Shown: in pieces, positions 25,126 to 34,155 of the stretch
Numbering within the stretch: position 1 is the first letter of the stretch
How the letters are laid out: every line of letters begins with the position of its first letter
DNA from: Clostridia bacterium
GTDB taxonomy: Bacteria; Bacillota; Clostridia; Oscillospirales; Acutalibacteraceae
DNA length: 64,000 bases
Assembly: GCA_017560255.1 (NCBI GenBank)
Contig: JAFYOI010000035.1
Coordinates: 1 to 64,000, forward strand
Direction of reading: 5' to 3'
Notes under the pieces: generated by a model
What the model saw: the letters and a program-made list of their open reading frames with translations, nothing else
The model's database searches: none
Told to the model about the DNA's origin: nothing
Translations under genes and position numbers: made by a program

Positions 25126-27915
25126 TTAGATATACGTATGATAGTAATCCTTGAGATAGGCGCCCGTCAGAATACTGTGGAGGTCAAAAGAGTAGCACTC
25201 GTCGGAAACGTTACCGGTGTTCAAAGTCCATACGTACTTGTTGTCGACAACAACGTAATCATTTGAGTAATATTTTTTGCCGCCGACGTAAACTTTCAAT
25301 TCGTTGAAAGCGCCGGGCTTTGTTATAACGGTGCATACCGTGTCGGACGTTGACGTGTCGAAAGTAACGCTTATTATATGGTTACTGTTTGTGTATTCAT
25401 AGTAGTAATAGTTTCTTGAATATTTTGATGTTTCTGAATTTCTTACGTCAAAGCAGTATGCGGTAGTTGTATTAGGCCTGTTAATAGTCAATTCCCAGAT
25501 ATAATCGTTGCCGATTTTTACGGGATCAGCGCAAGTGACGATACTTGATGAGCAATCGCTTGCCAACGCAAGTTTAACGCGGTTGATTGACTCAGTACAG
25601 GGCGTTGTGACGTGGAAGATAATCTTATCATCAACTATTGTATGAGTCACGTTTGTGATGGTGGCTTCACTGTCGGGGACAAATACGTTGAGTGTGAACG
25701 CTTCACTCATAAGGTATTCGGAGTTGATGAGCGGATAGAATCGGTAAATTCCCGTTTCGGTCGGAGCGGCCATCGTTATTGCCCAGATGTAACAATCTTC
25801 CGCATCAACAAATTTTGTAGTGTATGCCTGCGCGTAATTACCGCCAAACTGCGTTGCCATAATGCCGCGCAACGACGACAATGACTTTGTTGTTTTTATA
25901 ATGAAAGTAACTTCATCGCCGACAACAGATTGATGGATTGATTTGATTATACCCTCGGCAATCGTGTTTTCGTAGTTTTTAATGTGTACGGGGTAGTAAT
26001 CCTTAGAGTATGTGGAAATTGCAGTATTGCGGTAGTCAATAAGGAAGTCAACGTTCTTGGTGGGCGCGGTCATTTCGAGGGTCCATACGTAGTTTTCACC
26101 GCTTACAATGAATTTATCGGTTGTTGCAACAACTGCCTCTGATGCGTCTGCAAAGGAGATTCGCATACCGTTTATGAAGTTGGTTGCAGGAGTTGTAACC
26201 ATTACCGTCAACTTTTCTTCATTGATGGAGTATGAAACGTCCTTGATAATGGAATGAACAATGCCGTTATATGCATTGACCGTTGTCTTATATCCTCCAT
26301 CTGAATACTGCTTTTCACCGCTCAATCTGTAATCAACGGTTACTTTCGCTTCATGTAAGGGGAGTGAGGTCGAAACGGACCAGATGAGTTCTTCGCCAAT
26401 CTGTGTGTATTGCGTTGAGTAGGTGACGATGTTTTCGTTGGGGGTTGCAATTGTGACTTTGATTTTATCAATCTCGGCTTTTGCGGGCGTGGAAACGTTG
26501 AGTGTAAGTTTTCCGTCACCCATAAAAGACTGTACTTTCGTTATATGAATGGACGGGTCTATATATCGTGCGGAAGTAATATTTCCATCAAGGTCACAAA
26601 GGTACCACTTCTGGTTGTTTTCACCCGTATAGAGTGTTGCTGAAGTGGAGAAATAGTTCGCCGCTGCACTGCCGAGCGAGCAAGAAAGAACGTTTCCCTG
26701 ATTTTCCGCAAGTTCAAAAATGTAAGAGCCATCTTCTTGCTCTATGATGTAGTAAAACGACTCGTTACCGTTTGTAAATCCAAGTGAAGTGTTGAAATCG
26801 GCAGAAGCTGATATTCTGTACCTGCCGTTTGAAACGTAAGTAACAGTAAATTTCTGAGCCGATTCAGCGCTTTCTGAACGTGAGAGTATGAGCGCGGAAG
26901 TTGCATCGTTTGCAACACCGAGGGTGTAGCCGTTTTCGACGGATTTTATAATATAAACTCCTTCGTTAACGGTTCTGTAATCCGTACCGTTTGCGATGTT
27001 CTGAACGTAGAAACAGGTACCGGTACTTTCCTGACCATAGAGTCCGGAGAACGAAGCCGTTACGGTCGCAGTATAAATTCCGTTTTCAAGTCCGGAAATA
27101 GTAATATGGTTTGCTGAAACGGTTTCTGTTACAACTCTTTCACCGTCGGAGTTGTAAATTCTCACTCTGTAAGAGGTTGCACCTTTGGGAGCAGTCCATT
27201 CAAGTTCTACGTCAGCGCCCATTGGATAAATTTCCTTGGAAACTTTCGGAGGATCAATGTATTCGGCGTAATAAATGTTGTTTCCTGCCGACGTTGAGTG
27301 GTCGTAACCCGTTGTGTATTTGGGGGTTACGTAAGATGCAATGTAGAATGTGTCAAGACTGATTGTGCGGTATTTTACCGCGTGACTCCAGTTGCCGTCA
27401 ATAATTGTAACCGTGCCCTCTGTGGTATCTGACGAAACTACGAGAGCAACGTGGCTGTAAGCGGAATACTTCCCGTTATGGATTGAGGGAGTGTAGTAGG
27501 AGTCGTTGTTGCTATTGGCAAGGGGCTTGAAAAGCATAAGGTCTCCTGCTTTCGGGATATAGCCGCTGACACTTGTTGCAAAATGGTAAGCGCCGATGTC
27601 AACAAGGGACTGTACGCCCGTCGTGCGCGGAATGATGGAGGAGGGGATGCCCGCCTGGTTTGCACACCACGAAACAAACGCGGCACACCACGCGGTATTC
27701 GGAACGCCGAGCCACGCACCATATTTTGTGCCGTAATTCTCGGTGTATCCCACCTGCGTCTTTGCTATGCTTATTATGTCGTGCACCTGATTGCCCGTAT
27801 TTTTATGTGTATTAGGATAACCGGTACTGTACGCGCTTGCCTGAAAAATTGACGTGGAAATCGCCGAAAAACACAGGACAAGAACGAGTATTATACTGAT
27901 AATTCTATTCTTCAT
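25126..27915 (-). CDS. Secreted CHAP-domain protein with C-terminal beta repeats
   Basis: 929 residues. A signal peptide ends near ASA at 26-28. The CHAP domain covers about 40-200, with nucleophile Cys77 (TAWCAAFVSWC) and His155 (YSHVALVV); such domains cleave peptidoglycan peptides or amides. A fibronectin-like segment (about 215-300) and a ricin-like segment (about 310-450, closing with NNQKWYL) follow. Then come about five ~85-residue repeats with VWTL and FDVRNSETSKYSRNYY motifs. The ATG at 27915 follows GGAAAGGTG. The repeats are also found in the surface protein at 42204-44450. Confidence 0.85.
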   Translation of the reverse strand: MKNRIISIILVLVLCFSAISTSIFQASAYSTGYPNTHKNTGNQVHDIISIAKTQVGYTENYGTKYGAWLGVPNTAWCAAFVSWCANQAGIPSSIIPRTTGVQSLVDIGAYHFATSVSGYIPKAGDLMLFKPLANSNNDSYYTPSIHNGKYSAYSHVALVVSSDTTEGTVTIIDGNWSHAVKYRTISLDTFYIASYVTPKYTTGYDHSTSAGNNIYYAEYIDPPKVSKEIYPMGADVELEWTAPKGATSYRVRIYNSDGERVVTETVSANHITISGLENGIYTATVTASFSGLYGQESTGTCFYVQNIANGTDYRTVNEGVYIIKSVENGYTLGVANDATSALILSRSESAESAQKFTVTYVSNGRYRISASADFNTSLGFTNGNESFYYIIEQEDGSYIFELAENQGNVLSCSLGSAAANYFSTSATLYTGENNQKWYLCDLDGNITSARYIDPSIHITKVQSFMGDGKLTLNVSTPAKAEIDKIKVTIATPNENIVTYSTQYTQIGEELIWSVSTSLPLHEAKVTVDYRLSGEKQYSDGGYKTTVNAYNGIVHSIIKDVSYSINEEKLTVMVTTPATNFINGMRISFADASEAVVATTDKFIVSGENYVWTLEMTAPTKNVDFLIDYRNTAISTYSKDYYPVHIKNYENTIAEGIIKSIHQSVVGDEVTFIIKTTKSLSSLRGIMATQFGGNYAQAYTTKFVDAEDCYIWAITMAAPTETGIYRFYPLINSEYLMSEAFTLNVFVPDSEATITNVTHTIVDDKIIFHVTTPCTESINRVKLALASDCSSSIVTCADPVKIGNDYIWELTINRPNTTTAYCFDVRNSETSKYSRNYYYYEYTNSNHIISVTFDTSTSDTVCTVITKPGAFNELKVYVGGKKYYSNDYVVVDNKYVWTLNTGNVSDECYSFDLHSILTGAYLKDYYHTYI

Positions 27916-27978
27916 AAAATTCACCTTTCCGACCGCAATGAGATGAATATACCACCCCATTTTAGTCTCATACACGCA

Positions 27979-28007
27979 AGTATACCATAATATATATAAA
28001 TAATCAA
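27979..28007 (-). promoter_or_regulatory. Promoter of the CHAP-protein gene
   Basis: Minus strand TTGATT, 17 bases, TATACT. Confidence 0.75.
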
Positions 28008-28100
28008 GTTTTTTATTTTTCAGGCGGATTCTGCAAAGAAAATTTTATTTAAAGGGTTGCTAAATAATGTGTATTATTTTGATAAAATTACATATTCTTG

Positions 28101-28129
28101 TTGAATTTCTTTGCAATTTGTTGTAAAAT
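28101..28129 (+). promoter_or_regulatory. Promoter of the small membrane protein
   Basis: TTGAAT, 17 bases, TAAAAT, about 38 bases before the ATG. Confidence 0.7.
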
Positions 28130-28166
28130 AAAAAGCAATAAAACAGAAAAGGAGTAAGTGGTTACT

Positions 28167-28409
28167 ATGGATTTTCTCAGGAAAGTTTGGCCGACCCCGT
28201 TCAGAATTAAGGAGAAGAACGTTGTTTCTTTCGTTATCCAACTTATTATTTTCGTTGTTGTTTGTGCGGTTGTAGGTTGGCTTATCGGTTTGCTCGCAGG
28301 TATTCCGATTATTGGAATCATTGTTCCGATTGTCGGCGCGATTATTGAACTTTATGGCCTTGTTGGTATTATCCTCTGCATTCTCAAATTCATCGGTGTA
28401 GTAAAATAA
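28167..28409 (+). CDS. Small membrane protein
   Basis: 80 residues with a basic N-terminus (MDFLRKVWPTPFRIKEKN) and two long hydrophobic helices rich in Ile, Val and Gly. A GTG at 28158 is also in frame, but it is too close to the AAAGGAG site; the ATG at 28167 fits better. It is a single gene with its own promoter and terminator, between the CHAP gene and the phage block. The function is unknown; a small-membrane stress or holin-like role cannot be told from sequence. Confidence 0.65.
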   Translation: MDFLRKVWPTPFRIKEKNVVSFVIQLIIFVVVCAVVGWLIGLLAGIPIIGIIVPIVGAIIELYGLVGIILCILKFIGVVK

Positions 28410-28430
28410 ATTATAAAACCCCAAAAAACT

Positions 28431-28468
28431 AAAAGCCTTGGAAACGTTGATTTTCCAAGGCTTTTTTG
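28431..28468. terminator. Bidirectional terminator at the end of the phage block
   Basis: AAAAGCCTTGGAAA and TTTTCCAAGGCTTTT stem with T runs on both strands. It closes the small membrane gene and the 11.5-kb minus-strand phage operon. Confidence 0.9.
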
Positions 28469-28473
28469 TTTTA

Positions 28474-28947
28474 CTATTTAAACGCTATATACTGGTAGCG
28501 GTATCCCGATGTATTCATACAGGGATAAAAATTACTGTATACTGCATTGCTTGGTGTGTCTGTAACTGTAAAGGAATTTTCACCGAGATAGATGCCGGGG
28601 GAAGAATACCACACAGTTGAAAAACCGCCGTAAGAGAAAACTTTGTTGCTGTCTTTGTTGAATACTGACCACGGAATAAGGTTTGCATAAACAATTAGGA
28701 AAGAAGGGGTGAAGTCAAGATTGATAACTCTGGTATTTGCACCGTTACCCTGGTACGTACCTATTACAAATGGTGCATCCCATTTCGCCCTCTCTTGTGA
28801 CGTTATATGGATTTCAGTGTTGTCGAGATGCTCTCCGAGCGTAGTATCTAAGGTCTCGTTATCGTAGTTAAAATCGGCTCTTTTCGGTTTGTCTGAGCCG
28901 TCCCAGACGTTGAGTTTGAGCCTTGGTGTTTTCTGGTTGCTGGACAT
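28474..28947 (-). CDS. Phage tail fibre-like protein
   Basis: 157 residues. The N-terminus (PRLKLNVWDGSDKPKRADFNYD) resembles the attachment part of short tail-fibre or tip proteins. A beta-rich C-terminus of Gly, Tyr and Ser follows and would be the distal domain. It is the last gene of the phage block, where receptor-binding proteins usually sit. The ATG at 28947 follows GAAAGGAG. The family is inferred from position and composition. Confidence 0.6.
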   Translation of the reverse strand: MSSNQKTPRLKLNVWDGSDKPKRADFNYDNETLDTTLGEHLDNTEIHITSQERAKWDAPFVIGTYQGNGANTRVINLDFTPSFLIVYANLIPWSVFNKDSNKVFSYGGFSTVWYSSPGIYLGENSFTVTDTPSNAVYSNFYPCMNTSGYRYQYIAFK

Positions 28948-28969
28948 AAGTAATCTCCTTTCAGAATAA

Positions 28970-29533
28970 TTATTGATTTTCAAACAGGTCAAAGCGAAGC
29001 CCCATTCTGTCAATCGTGCCGAAATTAAAATCAAGAGAGTCAAATTCGTCCCAATCAAATTCCCTGAAACCTACGTCAATATGTAGGTTTGAGGGTAATA
29101 TATCCTCGATTATATTCAGTTGTTCTGCGGTTTTTACAATATCTGTTAAAGCAACAAGGTCAGGAAAATCGATTTGTTCATCTTCAAAAATTTCAACAAA
29201 ATTGTCAGAAATGCCGACAAGCCTTAACTGATGTCTGATGTCGTCAACGGTAAAGTTGTTGTTGTCGAGCGTCATATACAGGCGCAGACGGTCTTTCCTC
29301 TCCTTGATGGGCAGATCGGGACGGAAGCGATCAAAAAGTTTTTCAAAGGTTTCGATTCCGTATTCTTCAGCGGTACTTATAAAACTTTCCCGAAGCATAA
29401 TGCGGAGTTTGTCGTGCAGTTTTTCAAGTTCTGTTGCATACACCGTCAGTTCATACGTAACCAGGGAGTCTTCATTCAAATTGTAAATTCCGAGAGGGGT
29501 GAGCATATCTTGCATTTGTTTTAAAACGGACAT
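28970..29533 (-). CDS. Baseplate protein, gpI/YmfQ (XkdU) type
   Basis: 187 residues: an acidic helical N-terminal half (EKLHDKLRIMLRESF) and a C-terminal half with PSNLHIDVGFREFDWDEFDSL, as in the DUF2313/YmfQ group of baseplate wedge proteins. It follows gpJ, as in Mu, P2 and PBSX. It should connect the wedge to the fibres. Confidence 0.75.
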   Translation of the reverse strand: MSVLKQMQDMLTPLGIYNLNEDSLVTYELTVYATELEKLHDKLRIMLRESFISTAEEYGIETFEKLFDRFRPDLPIKERKDRLRLYMTLDNNNFTVDDIRHQLRLVGISDNFVEIFEDEQIDFPDLVALTDIVKTAEQLNIIEDILPSNLHIDVGFREFDWDEFDSLDFNFGTIDRMGLRFDLFENQ

Positions 29534-29543
29534 TCTGCACCTC

Positions 29544-30608
29544 CTACATCAGTTCGGTGATAATCATATTTATCGGTACAAGTTTTGATGAAGCGGGTAC
29601 AATATAGTCGTTTTGCGGAGTCACAACCTTATAGTTTTCAACTCCGTCAAGATTACGCAGCAAGGTATGCAAATCTCTGAGATACAAGGTTTTTCCAATG
29701 CCTATATTGTTGATGAATTCTGTTACCGCGTCGGCTACTGATGTTATAACGTCCGATATATTATGTCCCACTTGCGCACTTACCCTAATTTTTATCGGAG
29801 TAAAAATCTGCTCCGCTGAATATACCGAAACGTCTGTACCTACCTCTCTTGCGCTTTCCAGCATTTGTGCAACCTCATCGATTACTTGTTGTGATGGTGG
29901 TGTGTTGGAGGATGAGAAAACGACGACGTCAACCGTGCCGCGTCCGCGCTTTCTTGCTATTGCGTTCGCATCGCCTATTTCGCTGTGGCGCAATGCAATT
30001 TCACGGTAAAAAGCCGTGTTTGCACCGTTGGAAATGTCGGAATAGGTGTTTTTTACCCTTTCTCTGAGTGAATCATCGTCCTCAACGTCGCATCCGCCCG
30101 TAAATTCTACCTCGTTTGAGGCTGAAATTATTCCCTGTGGAGCCGTTACCATAACGGTGATGGTGTTTGCCGCGGCGTTGTAGTCTTTACCTGTTGCTTC
30201 TGCCTGCGCACTGACAGTAACGCTCAATTCTCCCGCTTTTAACACTGCATCTTCAGTGGTGATGAAGCGTCTTGCGTTATTACCCTTAGTTGAACAGATT
30301 GTGCCCGATGGGATTGAAATGTCCGATAATGACTCGGTTTCTCTGTAAAAAGTGATTTCTCCGAGTGCTTTATAAGCGGATTTCCGTTCAACTGCTCTTT
30401 GCTGTGCGTGCATGTCAAGGTATTGACCATCGGCAGTTTGTGGAAAAGTCTGTCGCAGAAGCCAGTCGCATTTTGAATACAGAGCAAAAATCTGACCCGC
30501 AACCACTTTTAATCTTATGCCGATGTCGGAAGCGTCGTCGGGATTAATGCCCGACAATGAGCGGAAATGATTTTTCATATTTTCAAGAATTTCGTTATAA
30601 TCGGTCAT
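29544..30608 (-). CDS. Baseplate protein J (gp47/XkdT family)
   Basis: 354 residues, full length for the family. The typical start (DDASDIGIRLKVVAGQIFALYSK) and the core (AQAEATGKDYNAAANTI, GGCDVEDDDSLRERV) are present. Baseplate J forms the wedge of contractile-type tails. The ATG at 30608 overlaps the gp25 stop by four bases. Confidence 0.92.
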   Translation of the reverse strand: MTDYNEILENMKNHFRSLSGINPDDASDIGIRLKVVAGQIFALYSKCDWLLRQTFPQTADGQYLDMHAQQRAVERKSAYKALGEITFYRETESLSDISIPSGTICSTKGNNARRFITTEDAVLKAGELSVTVSAQAEATGKDYNAAANTITVMVTAPQGIISASNEVEFTGGCDVEDDDSLRERVKNTYSDISNGANTAFYREIALRHSEIGDANAIARKRGRGTVDVVVFSSSNTPPSQQVIDEVAQMLESAREVGTDVSVYSAEQIFTPIKIRVSAQVGHNISDVITSVADAVTEFINNIGIGKTLYLRDLHTLLRNLDGVENYKVVTPQNDYIVPASSKLVPINMIITELM

Positions 30609-30946
30609 ATTGTGAACTGAACCTCCTTTTCAGCACCTATGACAGCGCTGATTGTGATTACGTTTTTTTCGCCGAATTGAACATTTGCACCGCTTACCCT
30701 CATTTGAGATGCAAGAGGGGAGAGCGCCTGCTGAGCAAATAGGAAAGCGAGTTTGTCGGCGTTTTCTCTGTTTTCGGGGGTGATTTCGGCAAAGCGACTT
30801 CCAAATTCCGCATCATGCAGAAACGCCCCCTTGGGAATTTTCAGACGCAGAAATGCTTGCTGCAATAATTCCGTTTCGTTGGAAATAGTGATGGGCATAC
30901 CGCATTCATCGGTTGCCCAATCACCATTTGAAATTTTTATATCCAT
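30605..30946 (-). CDS. Baseplate wedge protein, gp25/XkdS type
   Basis: 113 residues. The segment LLQQAFLRLKIPKGAFLHDAEFGS matches the gp25/DUF2634 lysozyme-like wedge proteins. It lies between the spike and gpJ genes, the conserved order of contractile systems. Confidence 0.82.
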   Translation of the reverse strand: MDIKISNGDWATDECGMPITISNETELLQQAFLRLKIPKGAFLHDAEFGSRFAEITPENRENADKLAFLFAQQALSPLASQMRVSGANVQFGEKNVITISAVIGAEKEVQFTI

Positions 30947-30956
30947 AAAATCCCCC

Positions 30957-31364
30957 TTAATATAAATCTTGAAAAGCAGCGGCAGTTACAGAACCCGATG
31001 TCCTGATATTACCTGATTTATCAATGGTGACAATGTTGTTAAGTACGATTGAACCATCATTTTTGAGCAGTAAATTTGCGCCACCGTGTGAAAAAACGCG
31101 AACTTCACCTGCACTTATTGCTGATGTCTTTTTCATCTCGACTCCCGCGCAAGCGGTCCGGTTTCCGCAGGTGATGAGCAATACGTCCTGGTTTTCTTCA
31201 GGGAAGAATTCAATTCCATACGGGGCATAAAAAACAATGCCTCTTTTTTCGGAAGATGATACTGCGGCAACGACGTTGTCCGTTGCAATGGAAAGTGTGC
31301 CTATTTCGGCGATATTTTCCTGCGATGAAGCGCTGTTTTCCGCAAGTTTTTTTGATAGCCACAT
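30957..31364 (-). CDS. Baseplate spike / assembly protein V-like
   Basis: 135 residues, mostly beta. An OB-fold-like part (GIVFYAPYGIEFFPEENQDVLLI) leads to a repetitive end (LLKNDGSIVLNN, DKSGNIRTSGSV) typical of trimeric beta-helix spikes such as gpV and Mu gp45. The ATG at 31364 follows GAAAGGAG; the longer upstream frame overlaps the hub gene and is not needed. Confidence 0.72.
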   Translation of the reverse strand: MWLSKKLAENSASSQENIAEIGTLSIATDNVVAAVSSSEKRGIVFYAPYGIEFFPEENQDVLLITCGNRTACAGVEMKKTSAISAGEVRVFSHGGANLLLKNDGSIVLNNIVTIDKSGNIRTSGSVTAAAFQDLY

Positions 31365-31383
31365 ATTAAAACTCCTTTCTTCG

Positions 31384-32346
31384 TCAAAGGACTTTGAGGT
31401 TTTCAGGGGGGCAAAGGGTGATTCTTGAAAATACCCCCGAGGGTTTGATGATAAAAGCATATTCCTTTATGCAAAGTCCCGTGAATTCGCCCAGAAGTGC
31501 ATCGCTGAAATCCGCCGTTGAGTACAGTTCGGTTATGCAGACGTTTGGAACTTCTATCGTTATTTCGAATGAATCTGCTTTTGATTTCTGAATTGTGCTT
31601 TTTATGCGGTACTCATTGAATTCGGGCGCATTTGATGAGAGGTTGAGCAGTCTGCGCCTTATTATCTTACGTTCAACCGCATCGTCGTTCGGACAGGCGT
31701 AAATGTAGTCGCTGTGAGTGGCAAGTTTGTAAGCAACCTGGGATAACGTTCCGTATCTCTGGCGTTTGACTTTTGCTGAGGTAAATTTCAAATCACCGTT
31801 TCGGTTGTTCGAAAACGTATAGTGCACACTTTTTCTGTTTACCCGTGCATCTAAAAATCCGTCGTTTGTAATAAGTGGATTTACTTTCAATACACTTCGG
31901 CAGAAATTTTCAATTACCTCCCATTCGCTGACACCTTTTTTAACGGTAAAGTCGCAATCGCAAACACCATTGTCGCCGAGAAAACCTTTTATTCCATATG
32001 ACTTTGCGTGTTTTGAGAAAATGTCGGCAAGCGAAGGTGTGTGATATGTTGCGGGAATTGCTTCATTGTCAATCAGCAATGCACTGTGACTTCGGGCGTT
32101 GATTTTTAGGATGCAACCTTTTGAACAGTAAGCGGCGGTTTGTTCGTCCACGATGCCCGAAAATACAAGTTTGCCATCAACTCTAACGTCAATATGAGTC
32201 AGTTCAGCCGTCGGATTAAGACAGGGGAGAGTGAGCACAAGCGCGTTTGAAGGCGTGTCCAGTGATGCATACACTTCCATAGAAACAGGAGTTGGCAGAA
32301 GAATGGAATTTCCGTTAACGTCGGTAGCGTTGATTAAAAATTTCAT
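31384..32346 (-). CDS. Baseplate hub protein, XkdQ/gpD type
   Basis: 320 residues. Beta-rich segments and the KINARSHSALLIDNEA region match the XkdQ / late-control-D hub fold. In the middle is a helical insert with WEVIENFCRSVLKVNPLI. The hub links tube and spike. It overlaps the LysM protein gene by four bases. Confidence 0.8.
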   Translation of the reverse strand: MKFLINATDVNGNSILLPTPVSMEVYASLDTPSNALVLTLPCLNPTAELTHIDVRVDGKLVFSGIVDEQTAAYCSKGCILKINARSHSALLIDNEAIPATYHTPSLADIFSKHAKSYGIKGFLGDNGVCDCDFTVKKGVSEWEVIENFCRSVLKVNPLITNDGFLDARVNRKSVHYTFSNNRNGDLKFTSAKVKRQRYGTLSQVAYKLATHSDYIYACPNDDAVERKIIRRRLLNLSSNAPEFNEYRIKSTIQKSKADSFEITIEVPNVCITELYSTADFSDALLGEFTGLCIKEYAFIIKPSGVFSRITLCPPENLKVL

Positions 32347-32864
32347 TTAATTCTCACCACGTCCCCTTGTTTTACTTCCCATGGCGATGGGATGAACGGG
32401 TTGAGTTTCATCAGTGTTTCAATGGCAACGCAGTGTAGATTACTGATATGCCATAGATTCTGACCGCAGGACAAAACGACGTAGCAACTCTGTGTCGAGT
32501 TGCTTTCAATTTCTCCGATGTCCTCAACGAAAACGAATTCATATTGAACTGTGTCTTTTGCGGGCTGACCGAGCATTTTGAGTTTGGTAAACGTCGCGTT
32601 GCAGGGTGCGATACCGGAAATCAGCAAGATCCCGCTTGTATTCTGAGCGAACAGTTTTTCAAGTTCGCTGAACCAGAAAAATGCGTTTTCGCCCGTAAAA
32701 GTACCTTTACCGCTTATGATTTTCGGTTGTCTGCCAAGGTTTTGCAGAATGCATCCGCCGTAAAGGAGATTGAGTTCCTTTACTGTGTTTTTTGTGGAGA
32801 ATGATATTTCCGCAGGGTTTATCGGCCAGACGAAATCTTTGAATCTCATATTTGCATTATTCAT
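32343..32864 (-). CDS. LysM-containing tail protein, XkdP type
   Basis: 173 residues. The N-terminal part (FVWPINPAEISFSTKN) resembles the XkdP start. The C-terminal ~50 residues form a LysM-like motif with CGQNLWHISNLHCVAIETLMKLNP in outline. XkdP normally follows the tape-measure gene and joins it to the hub. Here the gene before it encodes only 39 residues. Confidence 0.75.
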   Translation of the reverse strand: MNNANMRFKDFVWPINPAEISFSTKNTVKELNLLYGGCILQNLGRQPKIISGKGTFTGENAFFWFSELEKLFAQNTSGILLISGIAPCNATFTKLKMLGQPAKDTVQYEFVFVEDIGEIESNSTQSCYVVLSCGQNLWHISNLHCVAIETLMKLNPFIPSPWEVKQGDVVRIK

Positions 32865-32873
32865 AAAATCACC

Positions 32874-32993
32874 TTATTCGTTGTCTGAATTGAAACGTGA
32901 GGGATATCTGCGCAGATCCCGACTAGCATTTTCGGAGACAAGTTGCAACAATTCGTTTTCCGTTTCAAAAAAAGTATTTTCGTTATCCGTCAT
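32874..32993 (-). CDS. 39-residue protein in the tape-measure position
   Basis: A short frame with AAGGAGG before its ATG and a stop nine bases before the next gene. It is acidic at the start (MTDNENTFFETENELL) and basic later (SRDLRRYPSRF). It sits exactly where PBSX-type phages have a tail-assembly chaperone and a tape-measure gene of 2-4 kb. It could be a remnant of the chaperone or a small structural protein. I do not recognise it. Confidence 0.6.
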   Translation of the reverse strand: MTDNENTFFETENELLQLVSENASRDLRRYPSRFNSDNE

Positions 32994-32997
32994 AGCC

Positions 32998-33381
32998 TTA
33001 CGCCTCCTTGACCGTTTTGTGTGGGGAGAGCATGCAGATTTCGCTTATGCACTCCTTGTCGCCCACAATTTTTGTCTTCATTTTATAGGTTTTGCAGTCC
33101 GAGAAAACGATGGTCTTTTTGGGCATTCTGATTTTGACGGTAGCACCGCGAAGAAGCGATAAATCATCACTGCAGTGAACGTCCACGCTTTCAATCTGCA
33201 AATAGTGGGTGTACGCACCGAGTGTCGTTGCCGCCGCCTCGTTTTCTCCGTATTCGTGAACAAAATCCTCTTTACACGTTGTTATAACGTTGCATTCTTT
33301 AGCCCCTGCAAGTGTCTTTGAATCAAATTCAATGGTAATCTGGCTTGGGATGGGGAAAAGTTCGCTTTGTGAAATCAGCAT
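32998..33381 (-). CDS. Possible tail tube or tube-initiator protein
   Basis: 127 residues, mainly beta by composition, with two Cys-containing segments (AKECNVITTCKED, ECISEICMLSP). Position between the tail-completion gene and the XkdP gene suggests the tail tube (XkdM place), and its small size fits. No motif is decisive. The contractile sheath gene that should precede it is missing. Confidence 0.5.
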   Translation of the reverse strand: MLISQSELFPIPSQITIEFDSKTLAGAKECNVITTCKEDFVHEYGENEAAATTLGAYTHYLQIESVDVHCSDDLSLLRGATVKIRMPKKTIVFSDCKTYKMKTKIVGDKECISEICMLSPHKTVKEA

Positions 33382-33382
33382 A

Positions 33383-33811
33383 TTAACCCTCCGTTTCGTA
33401 AAATATTGAGGTTAAATTTGCGTGCAGTTCAAAACTGCCCGTATCTCTGTTTGCGGAAATTTTTCCGTATTTTACTTCCTTAATCTCAAATCGCCCGTCG
33501 TTAATCAGTGTGTTGACGGCATCGTCGAGAGCAGTAAAAGCGAGTGCGCTGTTCTTTGTGAGCGGTACGTAAACCGCCACTTCAATCTGGAGCGCAACTT
33601 CCTTACCGTGCAGAGTATCACTCAATCTGTCGCCAAGATATTTTGATGAAATGTTGCGCCCGATACTACCGACTGTAATTGTTACGTTTTTTAACGGCAG
33701 CGGCTTTATTCTGTCGGGAAAATGGCGGATTACAGTGGCGTGATTTGAAAGAGTACCGCTGAGCAATTCGACTGCCGCATTAAGAATATCGTTCGATGAT
33801 TGAAAACTCAT
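33383..33811 (-). CDS. Tail completion / terminator-type protein
   Basis: 142 residues: a helical start (NDILNAAVELLSGTL), then strands with PLPLKNVTITVGSIG and a segment ALDDAVNTLINDGRFEIKEV. This is the plan of phage tail-terminator (YqbJ-like, minor tail) proteins. The ATG overlaps the upstream stop by four bases and has GGAGGG before it. Confidence 0.6.
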   Translation of the reverse strand: MSFQSSNDILNAAVELLSGTLSNHATVIRHFPDRIKPLPLKNVTITVGSIGRNISSKYLGDRLSDTLHGKEVALQIEVAVYVPLTKNSALAFTALDDAVNTLINDGRFEIKEVKYGKISANRDTGSFELHANLTSIFYETEG

Positions 33812-34155
33812 TCTTCACCCTCCACATTTCTCAGAATTGCCCAGATATGAGTAACTTCTTCTCCAAGGTAACAGCGCTCTGCCCTTGTGATAACGTATTT
33901 TTCATCTCCGGAAATAATAACGGCATCATTACCGAGTTTAGTTATGTCATGGTCTGAAGGGCCAATGTAAAGGTAATATCCGCTTGTTGAATTGCCAATG
34001 TCGGTAAACTTGCCCTCAAGGTACATCTTGTTTTTATAGCGCAGTGGGTGAATGAGCGCACGGTAGGGCGTGCTGTACCAACCGTCAGGCGTGTGCGCTA
34101 CAACGCTTCTTCCCACGCTTGCAATTACGGCATTGAAATTGAATTTTTGCTTCAT
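33808..34155 (-). CDS. Head closure / connector protein
   Basis: 115 residues, beta-rich. It contains a start GRSVVAHTPDGWYSTPYRALIHPLRY in outline and a turn YYLYIGPSDHDI. Position after the connector gene suggests the head-tail joining or stopper protein (YqbI-like). This is inferred from gene order, not from a clear motif. Confidence 0.55.
   Translation of the reverse strand: MKQKFNFNAVIASVGRSVVAHTPDGWYSTPYRALIHPLRYKNKMYLEGKFTDIGNSTSGYYLYIGPSDHDITKLGNDAVIISGDEKYVITRAERCYLGEEVTHIWAILRNVEGEE

Noticed and set aside
25126-27915. CHAP protein as the lysin of the phage block
   Set aside because: It has a Sec signal, many surface-type repeats, its own promoter and terminator, and is separated from the block by a plus-strand gene and a bidirectional terminator.
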